This document shows positions 35,711-49,594 of a DNA stretch of 64,000 nt, piece after piece. The position numbers were made by a program, and so were the translations under genes. The stretch covers positions 340,503 to 404,502 of the forward strand of contig JACVRA010000086.1 of NCBI GenBank assembly GCA_019828545.1, given 5' to 3'. Source of the stretch: Paracamarosporium sp. OC-R06-R3. Taxonomy: Eukaryota; Ascomycota; Dothideomycetes; Pleosporales; Didymosphaeriaceae. The notes beneath the pieces are model-generated. The model searched no databases. It saw only the letters and a program-made list of their open reading frames with translations, and was not told the origin of the DNA. Each line of letters opens with the position of its first letter. Positions within the stretch are counted from its first letter, which is position 1.

Positions 35711-36597
35711 TCATTGCTGCTCGCATACCATTATGTGGTTATGGAGAGACGGAAAATCTGCAAGACGAAGATCTGTCTTTGCAGATTTGTATTGTCTTCA
35801 TACTACTGACCACAAGTATTCCGACAGTGCCATTTGCTGAAAAGGGTCATATGCTTCATTAGCCAGAACCAAAATAATACTTTGAGCACTCCATGCTTCC
35901 CAGTGATATTACAAGGTCCCATAATATCATCCGAACATACAGCGCTTGCAGGCTGAGATGTTGGACTTTTCACAATGGGATCTTTGAATCTATACAATGC
36001 GTCATAAGTATATATACCACACGCGGCCTCACTTACTCTTGCCTGCATTGTGCCTCAAGCTCTTAAACCGAACGGACCAAGTCTTGAATGATTCCTTCTC
36101 TAAAACCTCCGATTGGACGTTGTACACTACACCATTAAAACCAATAACAAAAGCTTACACGGCGAAATACATCTTCGCTCTAAGAGTTCTTGAGGACCAG
36201 ATACCAAGCCCAACACCCATGCCCTTAATGCCCTTAATGCGGTTGATAGCACTGTGTCTTGTCTTTGAATCAAAGTCAGTGCTTAGATGTCTGAAGGTCT
36301 GATGATTGTGGTCTGTGAAATTGGTATCTTCAAATTAGGCATGTAGTCCTAGCGCATGGAGCGCAAAAGATATAGCATCCTAGCAAGTCCTTTGACTATG
36401 ACCATCCATACTCAATGAACATCTCCCGAGGTATCTCATCTGTAAGATGCTCTGTAACGCCGCTATAACGCCGTGTTTGCCATGCGCATGCCCACTTTTC
36501 CTATCCATTCATGCAACGCTCCATTCGCAGCTGTTTCGCCCCATGCCGTATAAGTATGCCAAAGTATCCAGTGTCCCTCACCTTCCACTCGTCTCAC
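35711..36597. other. Intergenic, no supported gene
   Basis: About 0.9 kb ending at the FEN1 stop. The AT-leaning sequence has only short frames without motifs. Confidence 0.5.
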
Positions 36598-37878
36598 TCA
36601 AGCACCACCCCTCGCCTTCGACTTAGCAGCCTTCTTCTCCTTCGCGTCCGCCTTCTGCTTCTTTTTCTTTTCCTCGAGCTTCTGCTCAGCCTTCCTCTTC
36701 AGGCTCGCCTTCTGCTCCGCCGTCTTCTCAACCGGCTTGAAGAACCCTTCTAACCTCGACTGCTGCGCTGTCTTTAGATTCTTCTGTAACTTGCTAGCAC
36801 CACTTCGCACGCGGTCCTCATTGAAGTGCTTCTCTTCGACCAAGAACTTCACGAGACCTTCTACATCTGGAGCATCCCACTTGAAGTCGCATTCGGGATC
36901 GTCGGCGGGACGTACGTCGGGCTCAAGGAAGAGGAGGCGTGCGTCGGCGAAGGGCCAGTCCTCGGGTATAGTGTACTTTGAGCTAGTATTCATGTGTTCG
37001 ACGACCTTCTCGAGGGTGCCGTGTTCGCGGATGAGTTTTAGGGCGGTGGAGGGACCGACACCTTTGATGGGGTCGACATAGTCGCAACCGAGAAGGATGC
37101 AGAGGTCGACGAACTATTCGTTCAGTTAGTATTTCACTGGGTGTTGAGACTAATCAACAACATACCTGCTCGCGCTTCATGCCTAGTCCCTCGAGCACTT
37201 TGTCGAGATGAATCTCTAGAATTGGCTCTTTCCGCTGCTCACTGAACGTGAGATGCCTTAGTAGAATCGGCGCATTGAACGTCAAAGTGTCCATATCCTC
37301 ACTCGCAGCCGCATACACCTTCCCACCCCGCGCCAGGATCGCACACTGTGCCTCTGCCTCCGTCGGCGCCACAATATACGGTATACCCATAAGCTTGAGC
37401 AATCGTCGACACTCCTCGTTATGCTCACGCGTGACCCTGACCGTCCGCCTCGCGAACTTCTCGACATCCTCTGCGGTACCAGTTTCCTTTGCTTCCTCAG
37501 CAGCAGCATGCGCCTCCGTCTTGCGCTGGAATCGTTTCGCCAGCTCGCCGGATTTGAGCTTCGGAGGCGCGCCATCGAATACGTAGAGCGGTTTTATGCC
37601 GTTGTCGACCATGCGGAGTGTGCGGTAAAAGAGACCTATAAGGTGGGATGTGGTTTCGCCAGATTCGTTCATGAGTTGCTGCCCGTCGGAGCGTACGGCG
37701 ATGAGAAAGCTGTAGATGCTCATTGAAGCGTCCTACACGCGTTAAAATCCTCTTTCAACCCTTTCAAGCATATACTTACTATCGCTACTTTGCGGCCGAA
37801 ATGCTGTTTGATCTCACCCGTTTTGATAGCATCGGGCGCATGCTCGCTGATGATCTGGTACAGTTGTTTAATACCCAT
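36598..37878 (-). CDS. FEN1: Flap endonuclease 1
   Basis: Minus-strand exons 37878-37780, 37732-37166 and 37113-36598; introns 47 and 52 bp; 393 residues. The start [19 protein letters not shown] and [18 protein letters not shown] are the XPG N-region with its metal-binding Asp. [18 protein letters not shown] and [12 protein letters not shown] form the XPG internal region with further acidic ligands, and [18 protein letters not shown] is the helix-hairpin-helix with the last Asp pair. QSRLEGFF (about 340-347) is the PCNA-binding box, followed by a Lys-rich nuclear tail. It cuts 5' flaps in Okazaki-fragment maturation and base-excision repair in the nucleus. All key residues appear present. 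Confidence 0.97.
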
Positions 37879-38355
37879 TGTGGCTCTTGCTTCGCACCGC
37901 CGAACTGCGGGTTCTCTGAATCAAAGGTGTGTTTTTGCAGAGACTTGAGGTCGAGACGCGGTGATTGTGGTGGGCGAAGGCTGGGCGTGGTCGACGTCAC
38001 GTCCCCGACGCGAGACGCGAAATCACCCGCCATCCACTTCCAGCCCTAAATTGCTTGGCACTGCACATTGCACGTTCTTGCACGAACGTGGACCGAAATA
38101 GTTCACGGAATGCATGTTCAGTATAGTTTTGCAAATATCAGTAATCTTTACATTGCCGAAAGAGATGCAAATACCGAGTTCATCGTTCATTCGGAAGCGT
38201 TTAGGGCGTTTGGATTGGCTCAAAGAAGCCGCGGCTCGCGGCTCACGGTTCGGTAGTGACGTGGGGCGAACTACATCCTCGCTCTACATATACTTGCTCA
38301 CTGTTTGGATTCGTTGCTTTTACCTTGAATTGCTTCTTACATTCTATTCTACACT
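37879..38355. other. Divergent promoter region (FEN1 / glutaryl-CoA dehydrogenase)
   Basis: About 480 bp between two divergent start codons. It should serve both genes. No confident element was identified. Confidence 0.5.
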
Positions 38356-39792
38356 ATGTTCAGACCAGTTTGCCGGCAGGCCGTAAGGCAATTGTCTTCT
38401 ACAAACCGTGTTGCAGTTGCGGGAAAACGCCACTTGCACGCACCCGTACCATTCGACTGGAAGGATCCTCTCGGAGCCGCCAATAACTATACTGAAGAGG
38501 AATTGGCCATTGCTGAGACTGCGGAATCATATTGTCAAGAACGCATGCTACCGAGAGTGCTTGGTAAATCTGCTTGGTGTTACTGTGAAGCACATCATCA
38601 CTAACCTAGCCATGTAGATGCATATCGGAAAGAGGACTATGACAGGCAAATTCTCACAGAAATGGGAGAACTAGGTCTGCTGGGAGCAACGATTCAAGGC
38701 TACGGCTGTGCCGGAGTCAGCAGCGTCGCTTCTGGATTGATCACACGAGCAGTTGAGAGGGTCGATTCAGGGTATCGGTCCGGCTACTCGGTGCAGAGCG
38801 CGCTCGCCATGGGCGGCATCGAAGAATTTGGAACCGAGGAACTCAAAGAGAGACTCCTTCCGCAGATGGCCAAAGGCAAACTTTTGGGATGCTTCGGCTT
38901 GACGGAGCCCAACCACGGCTCTGACCCTGGGTCCTTGGAGACTGTGGCGAAACCACATCCGTCAAAGAAGGGCGTCTATCTGCTTTCTGGGTCGAAGACG
39001 TGGATCACAAACTCGCCCATTGCCGATGTGCTCCTCGTATGGGCGAAGCTGGAAAGCACGGGAAAGATCCGTGGATTTGTGATAGAGCGTGATCAGTGTC
39101 CTCCTGGAACACTCGAGACACCACCGATCAAGAACAAGAACGGATTGAGAGCTTCTATAACTGGAATGATCCAATTAGACGAATGCCCCGTGCCAGAGGC
39201 GAACATGTTCCCAGAAGTCGAAGGTTTGAGGGGTCCTTTCAGCTGTTTGAATTCTGCGAGATATGGTATTGCTTGGGGAACTATAGGCGCTTTGGAGGAT
39301 TGTATTTCAAGAACAAGAGAGTATGCATTGGAACGGAAGCAGTTCAAGGGCAACCCAATAGCGAAGTACCAGCTCGTGCAGAAGAAGTTGGCGGATGCAA
39401 CAACAGATGCGGCATACGGTATTCTAGCAGCCTACCAGGTGGGACGATTGAAGGACGAAGGCAAAGCAGCACCCGAGATGATCTCCATGATCAAGCGTCA
39501 AAACTGTGACAGGGCCTTGATCAACGCGCGAGCGTAAGTAAACGTGCAGAGCGTTAGTGGGTTTCACTGGCTGACTTGGGTCCAGGCTGCAGGAGGTGTT
39601 TGGTGGCAACGCTGTGAGCGACGAATATGGCATTGGCAGGCACGTGGCGAATCTCTTTGTGACCCAGACGTACGAAGGACAGAGTGATATCCACTGTAAG
39701 TGTTCTATGGCGCGGTGTCGGGGGTAGTGCTAACTTGGCCACCAGCTTTGATCCTAGGTAGAGCTATCACAGGCATTCAAGCATTCTGTTGA
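38356..39792 (+). CDS. Glutaryl-CoA dehydrogenase, mitochondrial (acyl-CoA dehydrogenase family)
   Basis: Four exons: 38356-38563, 38618-39533, 39586-39695 and 39746-39792, about 426 residues. A basic N-terminus ([20 protein letters not shown]) suggests mitochondrial import. Family text: [58 protein letters not shown] (FAD contact), the catalytic Glu in [20 protein letters not shown], and [16 protein letters not shown]. The D-S-G-Y-R pattern separates glutaryl-CoA dehydrogenase from other acyl-CoA dehydrogenases. It oxidises and decarboxylates glutaryl-CoA to crotonyl-CoA in lysine and tryptophan breakdown, passing electrons to ETF. The length is normal. Confidence 0.93.
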
Positions 39793-40493
39793 GTGGGTGC
39801 CTTTGAACATTGGTCAACGATAACTGCGAGGGGTCGTTTGTGTAGCCAATATGTACTCTCAAGCGTTGGCCTGCAGCTGTCGTATATGTCGTGCATGCAA
39901 AGCGCGATAGAAATAGGAAATAGTGCATGCGAGTCGAGCAGTGTCAAATTTCGAAACCTGGTGCGTTTGCAAGAGCCGTGATAGCCAGCGTTTGTCAGTC
40001 GATGGGCACAAAGTACGCAGCATGACCAATACATGGTGAGAGACAGGAGCGCGCTGTAGTGAAAGTCAGCCTTCCAGCGGCCGCTAGACCTTCTTTCGAC
40101 TTCGATGAGTCGCCACCTGCCGCACTGCAGCGGTCAGGACGTCGGTGAATAAATTTGCGGGCTGTGACGGCCGGCCTGTCTCGCCCGCGCCTCGATTCCA
40201 ACTCGTGATATAATTCCTCGCCTCTCCGACTGTCGCACACATCTACTGCCCTGCTTCGACCCATCGTCGTCCTCCAGCTTTAACTCGATCCCTCTGCGAG
40301 TTACCGGTACGTTGTGTAGCGGGGGCGGCGCGCCTTCTGCTGATACGCCCATGGCCACGCCGCACAGGCTTGGGGCCGGGATCAAAGCGCTAATCTTGCA
40401 AGCAGCAGCCCACTTCTCCTTCAACCACCGAGACTCGCTCAACTTTGACGCTTACACCGTCCACCTCACACACCACACACCACACACCACACC
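39793..40493. other. UBC4-type gene upstream region
   Basis: About 0.7 kb. The last 30 bases before the start are a CACAC/CACAC-C run (about 40464-40492), typical of unstructured fungal leaders. No gene is supported. Confidence 0.55.
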
Positions 40494-41397
<904 letters not shown>

Positions 41398-42640
41398 GAA
41401 TGGCGCTGACGAGTTGTATCACGGTTCACGATGTATGTGAGAGCGCAACGAGACGGAGATGGAAGGAGAGGATGCACAACATGGCGGACACATGACGGGA
41501 GTTTTCATGCGACTGTCGAGCAGACGGTCTTTCATTGTTCACTCTATAGGTGTTCCTTTCTTACCAGTTTCCCATGATGCATACGTGGGTTTTGTTTATA
41601 GGCGTGAGGGTCCGGAATCGCATGACTAGATCACAACGTGGTTATGCTGGCTGCTTTGCTGTGATGCGTTGTAGTGCCTTGTGTTGATCGTGATCCAGTC
41701 ACACGCTGGCTATTTGTATTTCAGCTTCTGCATCCTGCCACCTTGTCCATGTCAGTGCTTAGAAATACGTCATGTGAAGGTCACACATGTCTTTGCACAG
41801 AGTCCACGCACATATTCCATCAACTGAGAGAAACACGCAGCGAAATCTGCTTTTTAAGAATCATTCATTTTACATGTTACCCTGTATGCAGGGCGGAATT
41901 CTATGACAGGTACCTACGTGGAGGCAAGGGGTATCCTACCGCCATATGCTTCGAGGACCTAAAGTGCCGTATACTAATGGTTGTTATGTACGTCTGCGGA
42001 CGGTGTACGTATGCGTGCGCACCGGACGAGATGTGTTGTACAGTGGTTATTTACATTGTATGGTTGGATGGCATGTATGCTGTTTACATGTCGAGATGGG
42101 TTTGATTTGGGTTGGTATTTGGGTGTTGGACGCTGTGTTCGCGTCTCGCCTCGCCTCGTTTCGTGTATCGATATAGAGAAGCTCTGGGTCGGGTTGTTCA
42201 TTCGGCTCTTTGGACTAGATGTCCTGAGAGAAAGGGAGGGAGGGAGAGGTGGATTACGACCGTGACTCTCCGCTGGATAACCTAGTGTGGTTTATCTCTG
42301 GGCGTGCACCTACTAGCGTCGAGACCGATGCAGATTGTTGGTGTGTGCACTCAGTTCAGATTCTGATGGCTGTTTGGTTGCAGGCTCATCGGTGTTCTGG
42401 TTGAGTGCGGTTGTATGACAGCTGAACTTGTAGTGAATGTAGCGGATAGCGCACGCCGGTGATTCTCTTTGATGCAAGAGGGCTTTGCTTCTACTCTTGT
42501 CCCTACGGCGCTTTAGATGTGCTGTTCTCCCGGTTCTTTCAGCCGTCGCCGTAATCGTCGCTAGCTCCTTCCGTTGCGGGCCGATCTGGCGGAGAGTTTG
42601 CGTTTGCGGTCATGGTCTTGTTGTAGGCATTGCCTTCTGC
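41398..42640. other. Convergent 3' flanks
   Basis: About 1.2 kb between the stops of the E2 and poly(A) polymerase genes. Only short frames without motifs are present. Confidence 0.5.
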
Positions 42641-44429
42641 CTACTTCCCGGGCTTTGACTCGCGTGGTTGTAGTGTTTCTTCGTGTTTGCTCTCGCGGTT
42701 GTCCGTGGCCGCGGCGGCCAATGATTTCTGCACTTGTTGCTGTACCCAGCGGCCGTGGTCGGCAAGGTGATCGCGGCGAGATCGGTCTCTGGCGTATATC
42801 TGGCCTACTAATGGAGCTAAAAGGCTGGGCCTGCTGTTCGAATTGAGATTGTTGATCATTTCGGTGGTAAGGTAACGGAGAGTCGACTGGAGGTGCAGGA
42901 TGGATATACTTTTGCGACCCAGGTCGTTTGTTTCATCAGCAGGGTCGCGTAAGCAGAGCATCCAGTCTGGTAGGGGTTTAGTTGTTCCTTCCTGTTTGTT
43001 TTGCTTAGCTTGTGTCCTCAGGTAGCAAAGAGACTGACTGCGTAGACGTACGACTATTTTCGCTCTGGCGGTATTGGTGAGGACTGGGTTTTGCTTTTTA
43101 TCAAAGTACTCGGGAGGAGCTACAGAGACGCCGTATTCCCGGGTCTTGAAGTACGCCCAAAAATACAAAAAATTTACAAGGGCACCAGCCGCATCTTTCC
43201 TCTGGTTAGCCTGGTTTTGTAAGCTCGCGACTATCATCATGAAAATGGTGTAAGACCCGAATCCTCCCCAGAAAACATCCGAAAGTCCCCTTTGATCAAA
43301 CATAGTCCTGACCACCGCATACACTTGTCGTATATATGGGTATTCCGTCATGTACTGTTTCATGGAATCTCTCGACTTGGCAGTACTATTGGATAGAACG
43401 ATTTGTACATCGAGGCCCGAACTACGATCCAGAAAACTGAGCAAGGGATAGCGGGCATGCCGCAAGACGGGTAACATATATTTTTCTGCCGAATCGTTGT
43501 TGCCGCCAAAGACCTTGTAGCGAAGTCTGTACAAGTCCTTGTATAAACCACTCCGCTCTCCGGGTGTTGGTGGTTTTTCCAACGCGGCTTGATCTATGTA
43601 ATCGCGACGAATCATTCGAAGGTCAATGTCGGAAGTAGCTAGGGCCAGGCCTGTTCGCTCTGATCCAAACACCTCGAGAACATGGTCTGGAAAGCACTGG
43701 CGCACATCGACACGCACTTGCTCCACAAGGTTCTTCCGCGCAAATGCTTCGGGTATGCTGGGTTTCGCGTATTCGTAGAATCCACTGATCTCTTGGTTCA
43801 GCCTGTTTGAGCATTAGTAAATGCGTGTTAAAGTAGATAATAACCTCGTACCTTGACATGGCTTCCAACTCTGGTCGCGACGACTTTGCAGCCCAGGGAT
43901 AATTTTGCTCGGGAATAAGCACTGGTGCTGGGTGCGGTTTCACGACACGGCCAGTATACTCTTCGCCTTCATCAAAGGCGTGTCTGGTCCTTAGCAATAG
44001 CTGCTTGACGAATCGCACAGACTCCTTGCCCTGAACTGCAAGGCGGGGTCTCTTTGATCTTCGCCACTCTTTGTTTTGCTCCGCCCCATCCTTTAAGATG
44101 TCCAGCTTCTTCTTGGCCTGTGAACTTTGTTCGGGATCATGAAATCTGATCTTCACTCGTGCGGACGATGCCGGGGCCGAAGAATCGGGGGATGTTGAGG
44201 AGCCATTGGGGGATTTGATGTGCGTCGGCGCAGGTTCGTACGCAGAAGACGACGAATTATATGGAGCGACGAAATGCTGGTATAGAGCAACGGCGGGAGA
44301 GAAGCGGTTCGGGGCGCGGCATATGGGCCGGACGCGATGGATCTTCATGGGCAGCCCGCTGCGAGGGTGGCGGGCAGAGCACAGTGGTGGGCCAGTTGGT
44401 TGCAGTTGCGAAAATCTAAGTACCGCCAT
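42641..44429 (-). CDS. Non-canonical poly(A)/nucleotidyl transferase (pol beta-like)
   Basis: Two minus-strand exons, 44429-43852 and 43802-42641, with a 49-bp intron; about 579 residues. The first 190 residues are basic and variable, beginning MAVLRFSQLQPTGPPLCSA, which could be a mitochondrial presequence. The catalytic core has VFGSERTGLALATSDIDLRM (the G-S helix and D-x-D near 239-251) and GLDVQIVLSN, giving the third carboxylate. The later GGFGSYTIFMMIVASLQ resembles the PAP-associated domain. Relatives add nucleotides to RNA 3' ends (TRAMP Trf4, Cid1-type or mitochondrial enzymes). The base used and the compartment are not certain. Confidence 0.82.
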
Positions 44430-45301
44430 AGAAGGTCTTCGTGATGCACGTTAACGCTCGAACGCGCCAAGCCGCCACGCTGCTTCGGGCAAGCTAAGAG
44501 CGAGACGCGAAGCAGTGCCCCGCGGTGGGCGCGTTCTGTCCTTGTTCTTGCATGCTGGCTGTTGCTTGCTGCTCCTCCCATGGCCTGGTGATAACAGGGA
44601 ACGGATCCCGACGCGCTGTACACAGGGCGAGGTTCTGCGGAGAGTGCCGCCCCATGATCCACGGTGGGGTGCGGAACCTAGAATACATTACCTGCTCCCT
44701 CCCTGGCTGTCGCCTGTCAGGTTTGATAGCACGTGCACGCATTGGCTGCTGCCGGCCAGGATACGGGCCTAGACCTAGGCGCTGCTGCTCCCGCAGGCTC
44801 AGGCACCGAAGGACCCGGCTACGTCATTATGCTATAACCTCTCGAAAAAGTCCTTCTTGAAAGCGTGTGGCCGTCGCCATGCAATAGTGGGTCGCGTAGG
44901 CTGCGTGCACAATCTAATCCAGCACTGTCAATCCGGGCCCAAGCTCTGCGACGCCGACTGACGTACCGGTGTCTTCTACTCAAGCTGCTTCCTGCGCTGT
45001 TGTGCCAAATACACACCCCACCACGCCCATCCACAACAACAGGCACGGCTCGCCCGCCTCCCTTTCTCTCTCTCTCTCTCCCTCTCTCACCTCCCCCTCC
45101 CTCACAAAAGGTGCCGCCTCCCAGGTAAGCTCTACTACGATCGGGGCACAGCCCAGAAGCTTCTGCGTGTGCCGACCGTTCACTTGACGCGCCCGATCCA
45201 CGTCCCTGGCCATTGAAACTCGTTACACTACTCCACCACTTCACTTGCTGACCTACGCTCGCAGCGCCTGACGCTCGACACTCAACCACCTTCCGCGAGC
45301 C
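44430..45301. other. Divergent promoter region (poly(A) polymerase / TPS2)
   Basis: About 0.9 kb. It contains a CT-rich tract (about 45060-45105), a common fungal promoter feature, upstream of the TPS2 start. A CCCCT core in that tract could be a stress-response element, but one copy in a CT tract may be chance. Confidence 0.45.
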
Positions 45302-48285
45302 ATGTCTCCTGCTACGCGGCCAGCACAGGGCGAGCCTGAGCCGGTCGACGATGCCTCTCACATGTCGCACCCCGCGCTCCAGCCCTCTGTCACCGATGTT
45401 CCCGTTACACCAGGTGTTCACTTATCTGGTCATTCCGCCTATACCAATCCTACAAATGGTCAGCAGGACACCACGCTGCCGTTCGACCCAGACAAAACTA
45501 CGCCTGGCCCGTCTTGGAGTGCCAATTCCTACTTCTCTCCAAAGCAAGAGGACCGTGCTTCTTCACCGACCGAGGCCGCAGCCGGCGCGAAATCTGGTGA
45601 AGAGCTATTGCGAAGGCTTAGCGGAGTTCAAGACCCCTCCACATCCCATAAACAGGATTTGGCCGATGTCGACCCTCGCGCTGCCCATCCCGAGCTGAAT
45701 CTTAGCGGACGCGTCATCAGCGCAACCTTCGCTGTGCCCTACAACATTGCCTACGCCCCAGGCCAGGACTTCGAATTGACCCCTCGCCGCGGCACCTCTG
45801 CACTTTTCGATTCCTTCTCTTACCTCGCGTCATCATCGTCTCCCTGGAACCACACATTGGTGGGATGGACTGGGGAAATCCGCAAAAAGACCACCGAAGA
45901 GACAGCAATCGATGCTGCTCTTCAACCGTCGGGCAACAAGGCTTCTGCTCCAGTCCCAGTTGACGGTATACCGCCCCCGCCTCCTCCACAAGAACAGAGT
46001 ATACGAATTGGCCGCGAAGACCGAGGACGACTGGAGGTTCAGCTAGAGCGCGACCATGGAGGCAAAATTGTACCCGTTTGGCTGCCTGATGAATGGGACG
46101 AGAAGAAAGATGAAGTGATTCTGAAAGAGCAGGGCCGGTGGCGCACGTATGCTGAGCACGAGCTATACACGCTTTGTCACTACAAGCAGAACGAGCCAGC
46201 AGATGGCAGAGCTGCTCGCAAATCGTGGGCTGACTATTACCGCATGAACAAGCTCTATGCGGACCGCATATTGGAGCTCTACAAACCAGGCGACATCATC
46301 ATTGTTCACGATTTCTATCTGTTCCTGTTACCCAGCCTTCTGCGTCAACGCCTCCCGAACATCTACGTCGGTTTCTTCCTCCATGTGCCATTTCCGAGCA
46401 GCGAGTTCTACCGTTGTTTGAGCCGGAGAAAGGAGATTCTCGAAGGTGTCTTGGGGGCCAATATGATTGGTTTCCAGTCTTACAGCTACTCACGGCATTT
46501 CTCGTCGTGCTGCACGCGTATCCTTGGCTTCGATTCTTCTTCAGCTGGTGTCGATGCGTACGGAGCTCATGTTGCCGTAGACGTGTTCCCTATTGGTATC
46601 AATGCGGCTAGCACACAGAAACAAGCCTTCGGAGATCCAGTCATCGAAGAGAAGATCAAGGCCATCAAGGACATGTATCCCAACCAAAAGATTATTGTTG
46701 GGCGAGATAGGTTAGATGCAGCTCGCGGCGTGTTGCAGAAGCTTCAGGCTTTTGAATTGTTCCTCGAGAAGTATCCAGAATGGCGAGACAAGGTTGTCCT
46801 GGTACAGGTCACCAGTCCAAGCAGTATTCACGCTGGTAAGAAAGCCGACGATGACGAAAAGATGATGAACAAACTCTCGGATCTCGTAGCTAGAATCAAC
46901 GGGACTTACGGTTCGCTCAGCTTCACGCCAGTACGGCACTTCCCCCAATACCTTGAGCGGGAAGAGTACTTTGCTTTGCTCCGGCTTGCAGATGTCGGGT
47001 TGATCACTAGCGTTCGCGACGGCATGAACACTACGAGCCTCGAGTATGTAATCTCTCAGAAGGACAACTGTGGTCCATTGATCCTGTCCGAATTCTCTGG
47101 AACCGCTGGCTCGCTCAGTGGAGCATTGCATATCAACCCCTGGGATTTCAATGGCGTTGCAGAAGCGATCAACAATGCTTTGACAATGTCCCCGGAGCAG
47201 CGCAAGACGGACTTCGAGAAGCTGTACAAACATGTCGTTTCCAACAATGTCCAGACCTGGTGCAACAATTTCTTGAAGAGGCTCATGACTAACTTGTCCT
47301 CGTTCGATCAATCGTTTGCAACACCAGCGCTTGATAGAGCTAAGCTGTTGCAGCAGTATCGCGATTCCAAGAAGCGCCTGTTCATGTTTGATTACGACGG
47401 TACACTGACACCTATCGTCAAGGACCCAGGACAGGCAATTCCTTCGGATCGTGTCACACGTACGCTTAAGACGCTTGCGGCAGATCCGGCGAACAACGTT
47501 TGGATCATCAGTGGCAGAGATCAGGCATTCCTGGATGAATGGATGGGTCACATTACTGAGCTCGGACTGAGTGCCGAACACGGTAGCTTCATGCGCCATC
47601 CTCGTTCGGATAATTGGGAGAATCTCACTGAAAAGACCGACATGAGCTGGCGATCCGAGGTGTCGGAGGTCTTCCAGCACTATGCGGACAAGACTCCCGG
47701 TAAGCAGCCTTGTTCTCTGGCGGTATGCAATGCTAACATGTCAAAGGCTCGTTCGTCGAGACGAAGAAGATTGCTCTCACGTGGCACTATCGGCTCGCAG
47801 ACCCAGAGTGGGGTGCTTTCCAGGCACGAGAGTGCCAGAAGCATTTGGAGAAGACAGTTGGGAAGAAGTTCGATGTGGAGGTGATGACGGGTAAAGCCAA
47901 CCTCGAAGTCCGTCCGCGGTTTGTCAACAAAGGCGAAATCGCAAAGCGGCTCGTGGAGGAGTATGGCGAGGAGCCGCCTGAGTTTGTACTCTGTCTCGGA
48001 GATGACTTCACGGATGAAGGTGAGTCTAGTTCATTCTCTTTGTGCAACGATATCCTAACATCTGTAGACATGTTCCGGTCGCTGCGGCAATCGAAGCTGC
48101 CTGTAGACCACGTCTTTTCCGTCACTGTTGGCGCCAGCTCCAAACAGACCCTGGCAAGCTGGCATCTCCTGGAACCGTCCGACGTCATCTCTTGCGTCTC
48201 CCTGCTCAATGGGTCGGCGGATGCAGGCAACGTCGGTGCGATCGCGGTAGTCGATGGTGGCCCAGTGCCCGAGGCTAGGATCTGA
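45302..48285 (+). CDS. TPS2: Trehalose-6-phosphate phosphatase (GT20-like plus TPP domains)
   Basis: Three exons: 45302-47699, 47747-48019 and 48068-48285, about 962 residues. A Ser/Pro-rich leader of about 130 residues precedes a trehalose-phosphate-synthase-like domain (IIVHDFYLFLLPSLLRQRLP, IYVGFFLHVPFPSSEFYR, LADVGLITSVRDGMNTTSLE). The C-terminal HAD-type phosphatase has FDYDGTLTPIV (nucleophile D697 and D699), WIISGRD and LCLGDDFTDEDMF. In yeast Tps2 the GT20-like part is not catalytic and the C-terminal domain removes phosphate from trehalose-6-phosphate; the layout fits this. It makes trehalose for stress tolerance and controls T6P levels. The acid residues look intact. A 322-codon antisense frame (46712-47680) is a shadow. 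Confidence 0.95.
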
Positions 48286-49295
48286 GGATACAATACCCAT
48301 CCCATTTTACATTTTCCCTTCACGAAACCATGAGCATGGATAGAGCACATGCCATGAGGTTGGAAGCATCGGTCACGGCGCACGGGCGACATAGTACATA
48401 GAAGCATGCATGAGCACAAAGAACATCAAACAAGGCTGCGGGGAGGGTTTGTCATGCCAGCCACATAATTATAGCGCAGGCTAATCCAAAACTGCGTTCC
48501 CATGGCCTCGGTCGCACAAGGGTCGTGTTTCGTGATCTGCATTGACGGGTGTCCTGTTTCTCATCTCAGGCTCGGCTCTGTCAATGCGCCCCTGGGAAAG
48601 AGACTGCCGAATTGCGGCACGTTTTGGGAGCTGGAGCCGGCTAGGCGATCCTTCAACGTGGGAGAACTGACTCGGGCACGTTGATGAACTGCAGATGCAT
48701 GCTCGCCACGCCAGATGTGCAGTAGCCGCGTGCCGGAGGCTTCTGGAGGCGTTCGGATGTGATGGATGCGCATGCTACCTGCCGGATGAAGGCTGCACGC
48801 CAGCAGCGTCTGGAGTCAGAAACGCTGGAGAAATCCCGCGTCTGCGCCTGTGGAGCCGGCAGCAGGGCTGGATCCAGGCAAGCGGCGATGCCAACGATTC
48901 GAGAAGGCTTGCGCCGGCGAGAAATGGCGTCGCATCGACGAATCCCACCCGTCCAGACCCTCTACCCCTGCCTAAGTCTGCTTAAGTCTGTTGCGCTGCT
49001 GCACGCTCGTCGCTATCCAGCCCTTATCCTCCGCTCGTTCCTGCCCCTCTGACTTCTGCGACTGCTTCACCCATATACGCTCGTTCTCGCCGTCCCTGCT
49101 GCCTCCGCTTCACGAGTGTGCTCGCCCTGCCCAATCCAGTCGCGATCGTCCTGGAAACCTGACAGCCGACACCGCCTTTGCGTCAGGTCCGAATTTCCCG
49201 GTTCCCTGCAAGTCGCGTGGTATATACCGGCCCAGCCGCCCAGGCCTCTGCCATCGACACGCAAACGCACACGTTCTCTACACATAGTAATCACA
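48286..49295. other. Intergenic, no supported gene
   Basis: About 1 kb between TPS2 and a small conserved-looking gene. The right half is C/T-rich, like a promoter and leader. Confidence 0.5.
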
Positions 49296-49594
49296 ATGGG
49301 TTTCTTCGAAAAGCTCCAAGCCAGTAAGTTGTTCCGGCCATCGACTGCCAGGCGTGACGTGATGGCTGACGGGCACCAGGACTTGAGCTCTACCGCCTCG
49401 AGCAGCGCTACACCCGCCGCGAGAAGCGTACCACCTTCGTCAGCGATGCCCAGTACGTCGACGGCGAGTACATCAGCGCCTCCTCGCCCACCTCCTCGAC
49501 CAACTCCACCTCTACCGCCGCCAGCCGACGCCTCTCCAAGATGCCTTCTGTCCGCATAAGGGAGTTCGGCCGCTCTACCGCCGGCCGCTCGTAG
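49296..49594 (+). CDS. Small basic protein of unknown function, 80 residues
   Basis: Two exons, 49296-49323 and 49380-49594, joined across a 56-bp intron (GTAAGT...CCAG). The product starts MGFFEKLQARLELYRLEQRY and goes on with TRREKRTTFVSDAQYVDGEY, then a Ser/Thr-rich stretch and MPSVRIREFGRSTAG near the end. The first part would form a charged amphipathic helix. It reads as a real gene: splice sites are good and the start codon has a good context (CACAATGG). No function is known to me. It is too short and too split to show as one open frame. Confidence 0.72.

Noticed and set aside
44430..45301. A cluster of stress-response elements upstream of TPS2
   Set aside because: Only one CCCCT core inside a CT tract was seen, which is expected by chance.
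46712..47680. 322-codon open frame antisense to TPS2
   Set aside because: It lies fully inside TPS2 on the other strand, has no domain text, and its openness follows from codon bias in TPS2.
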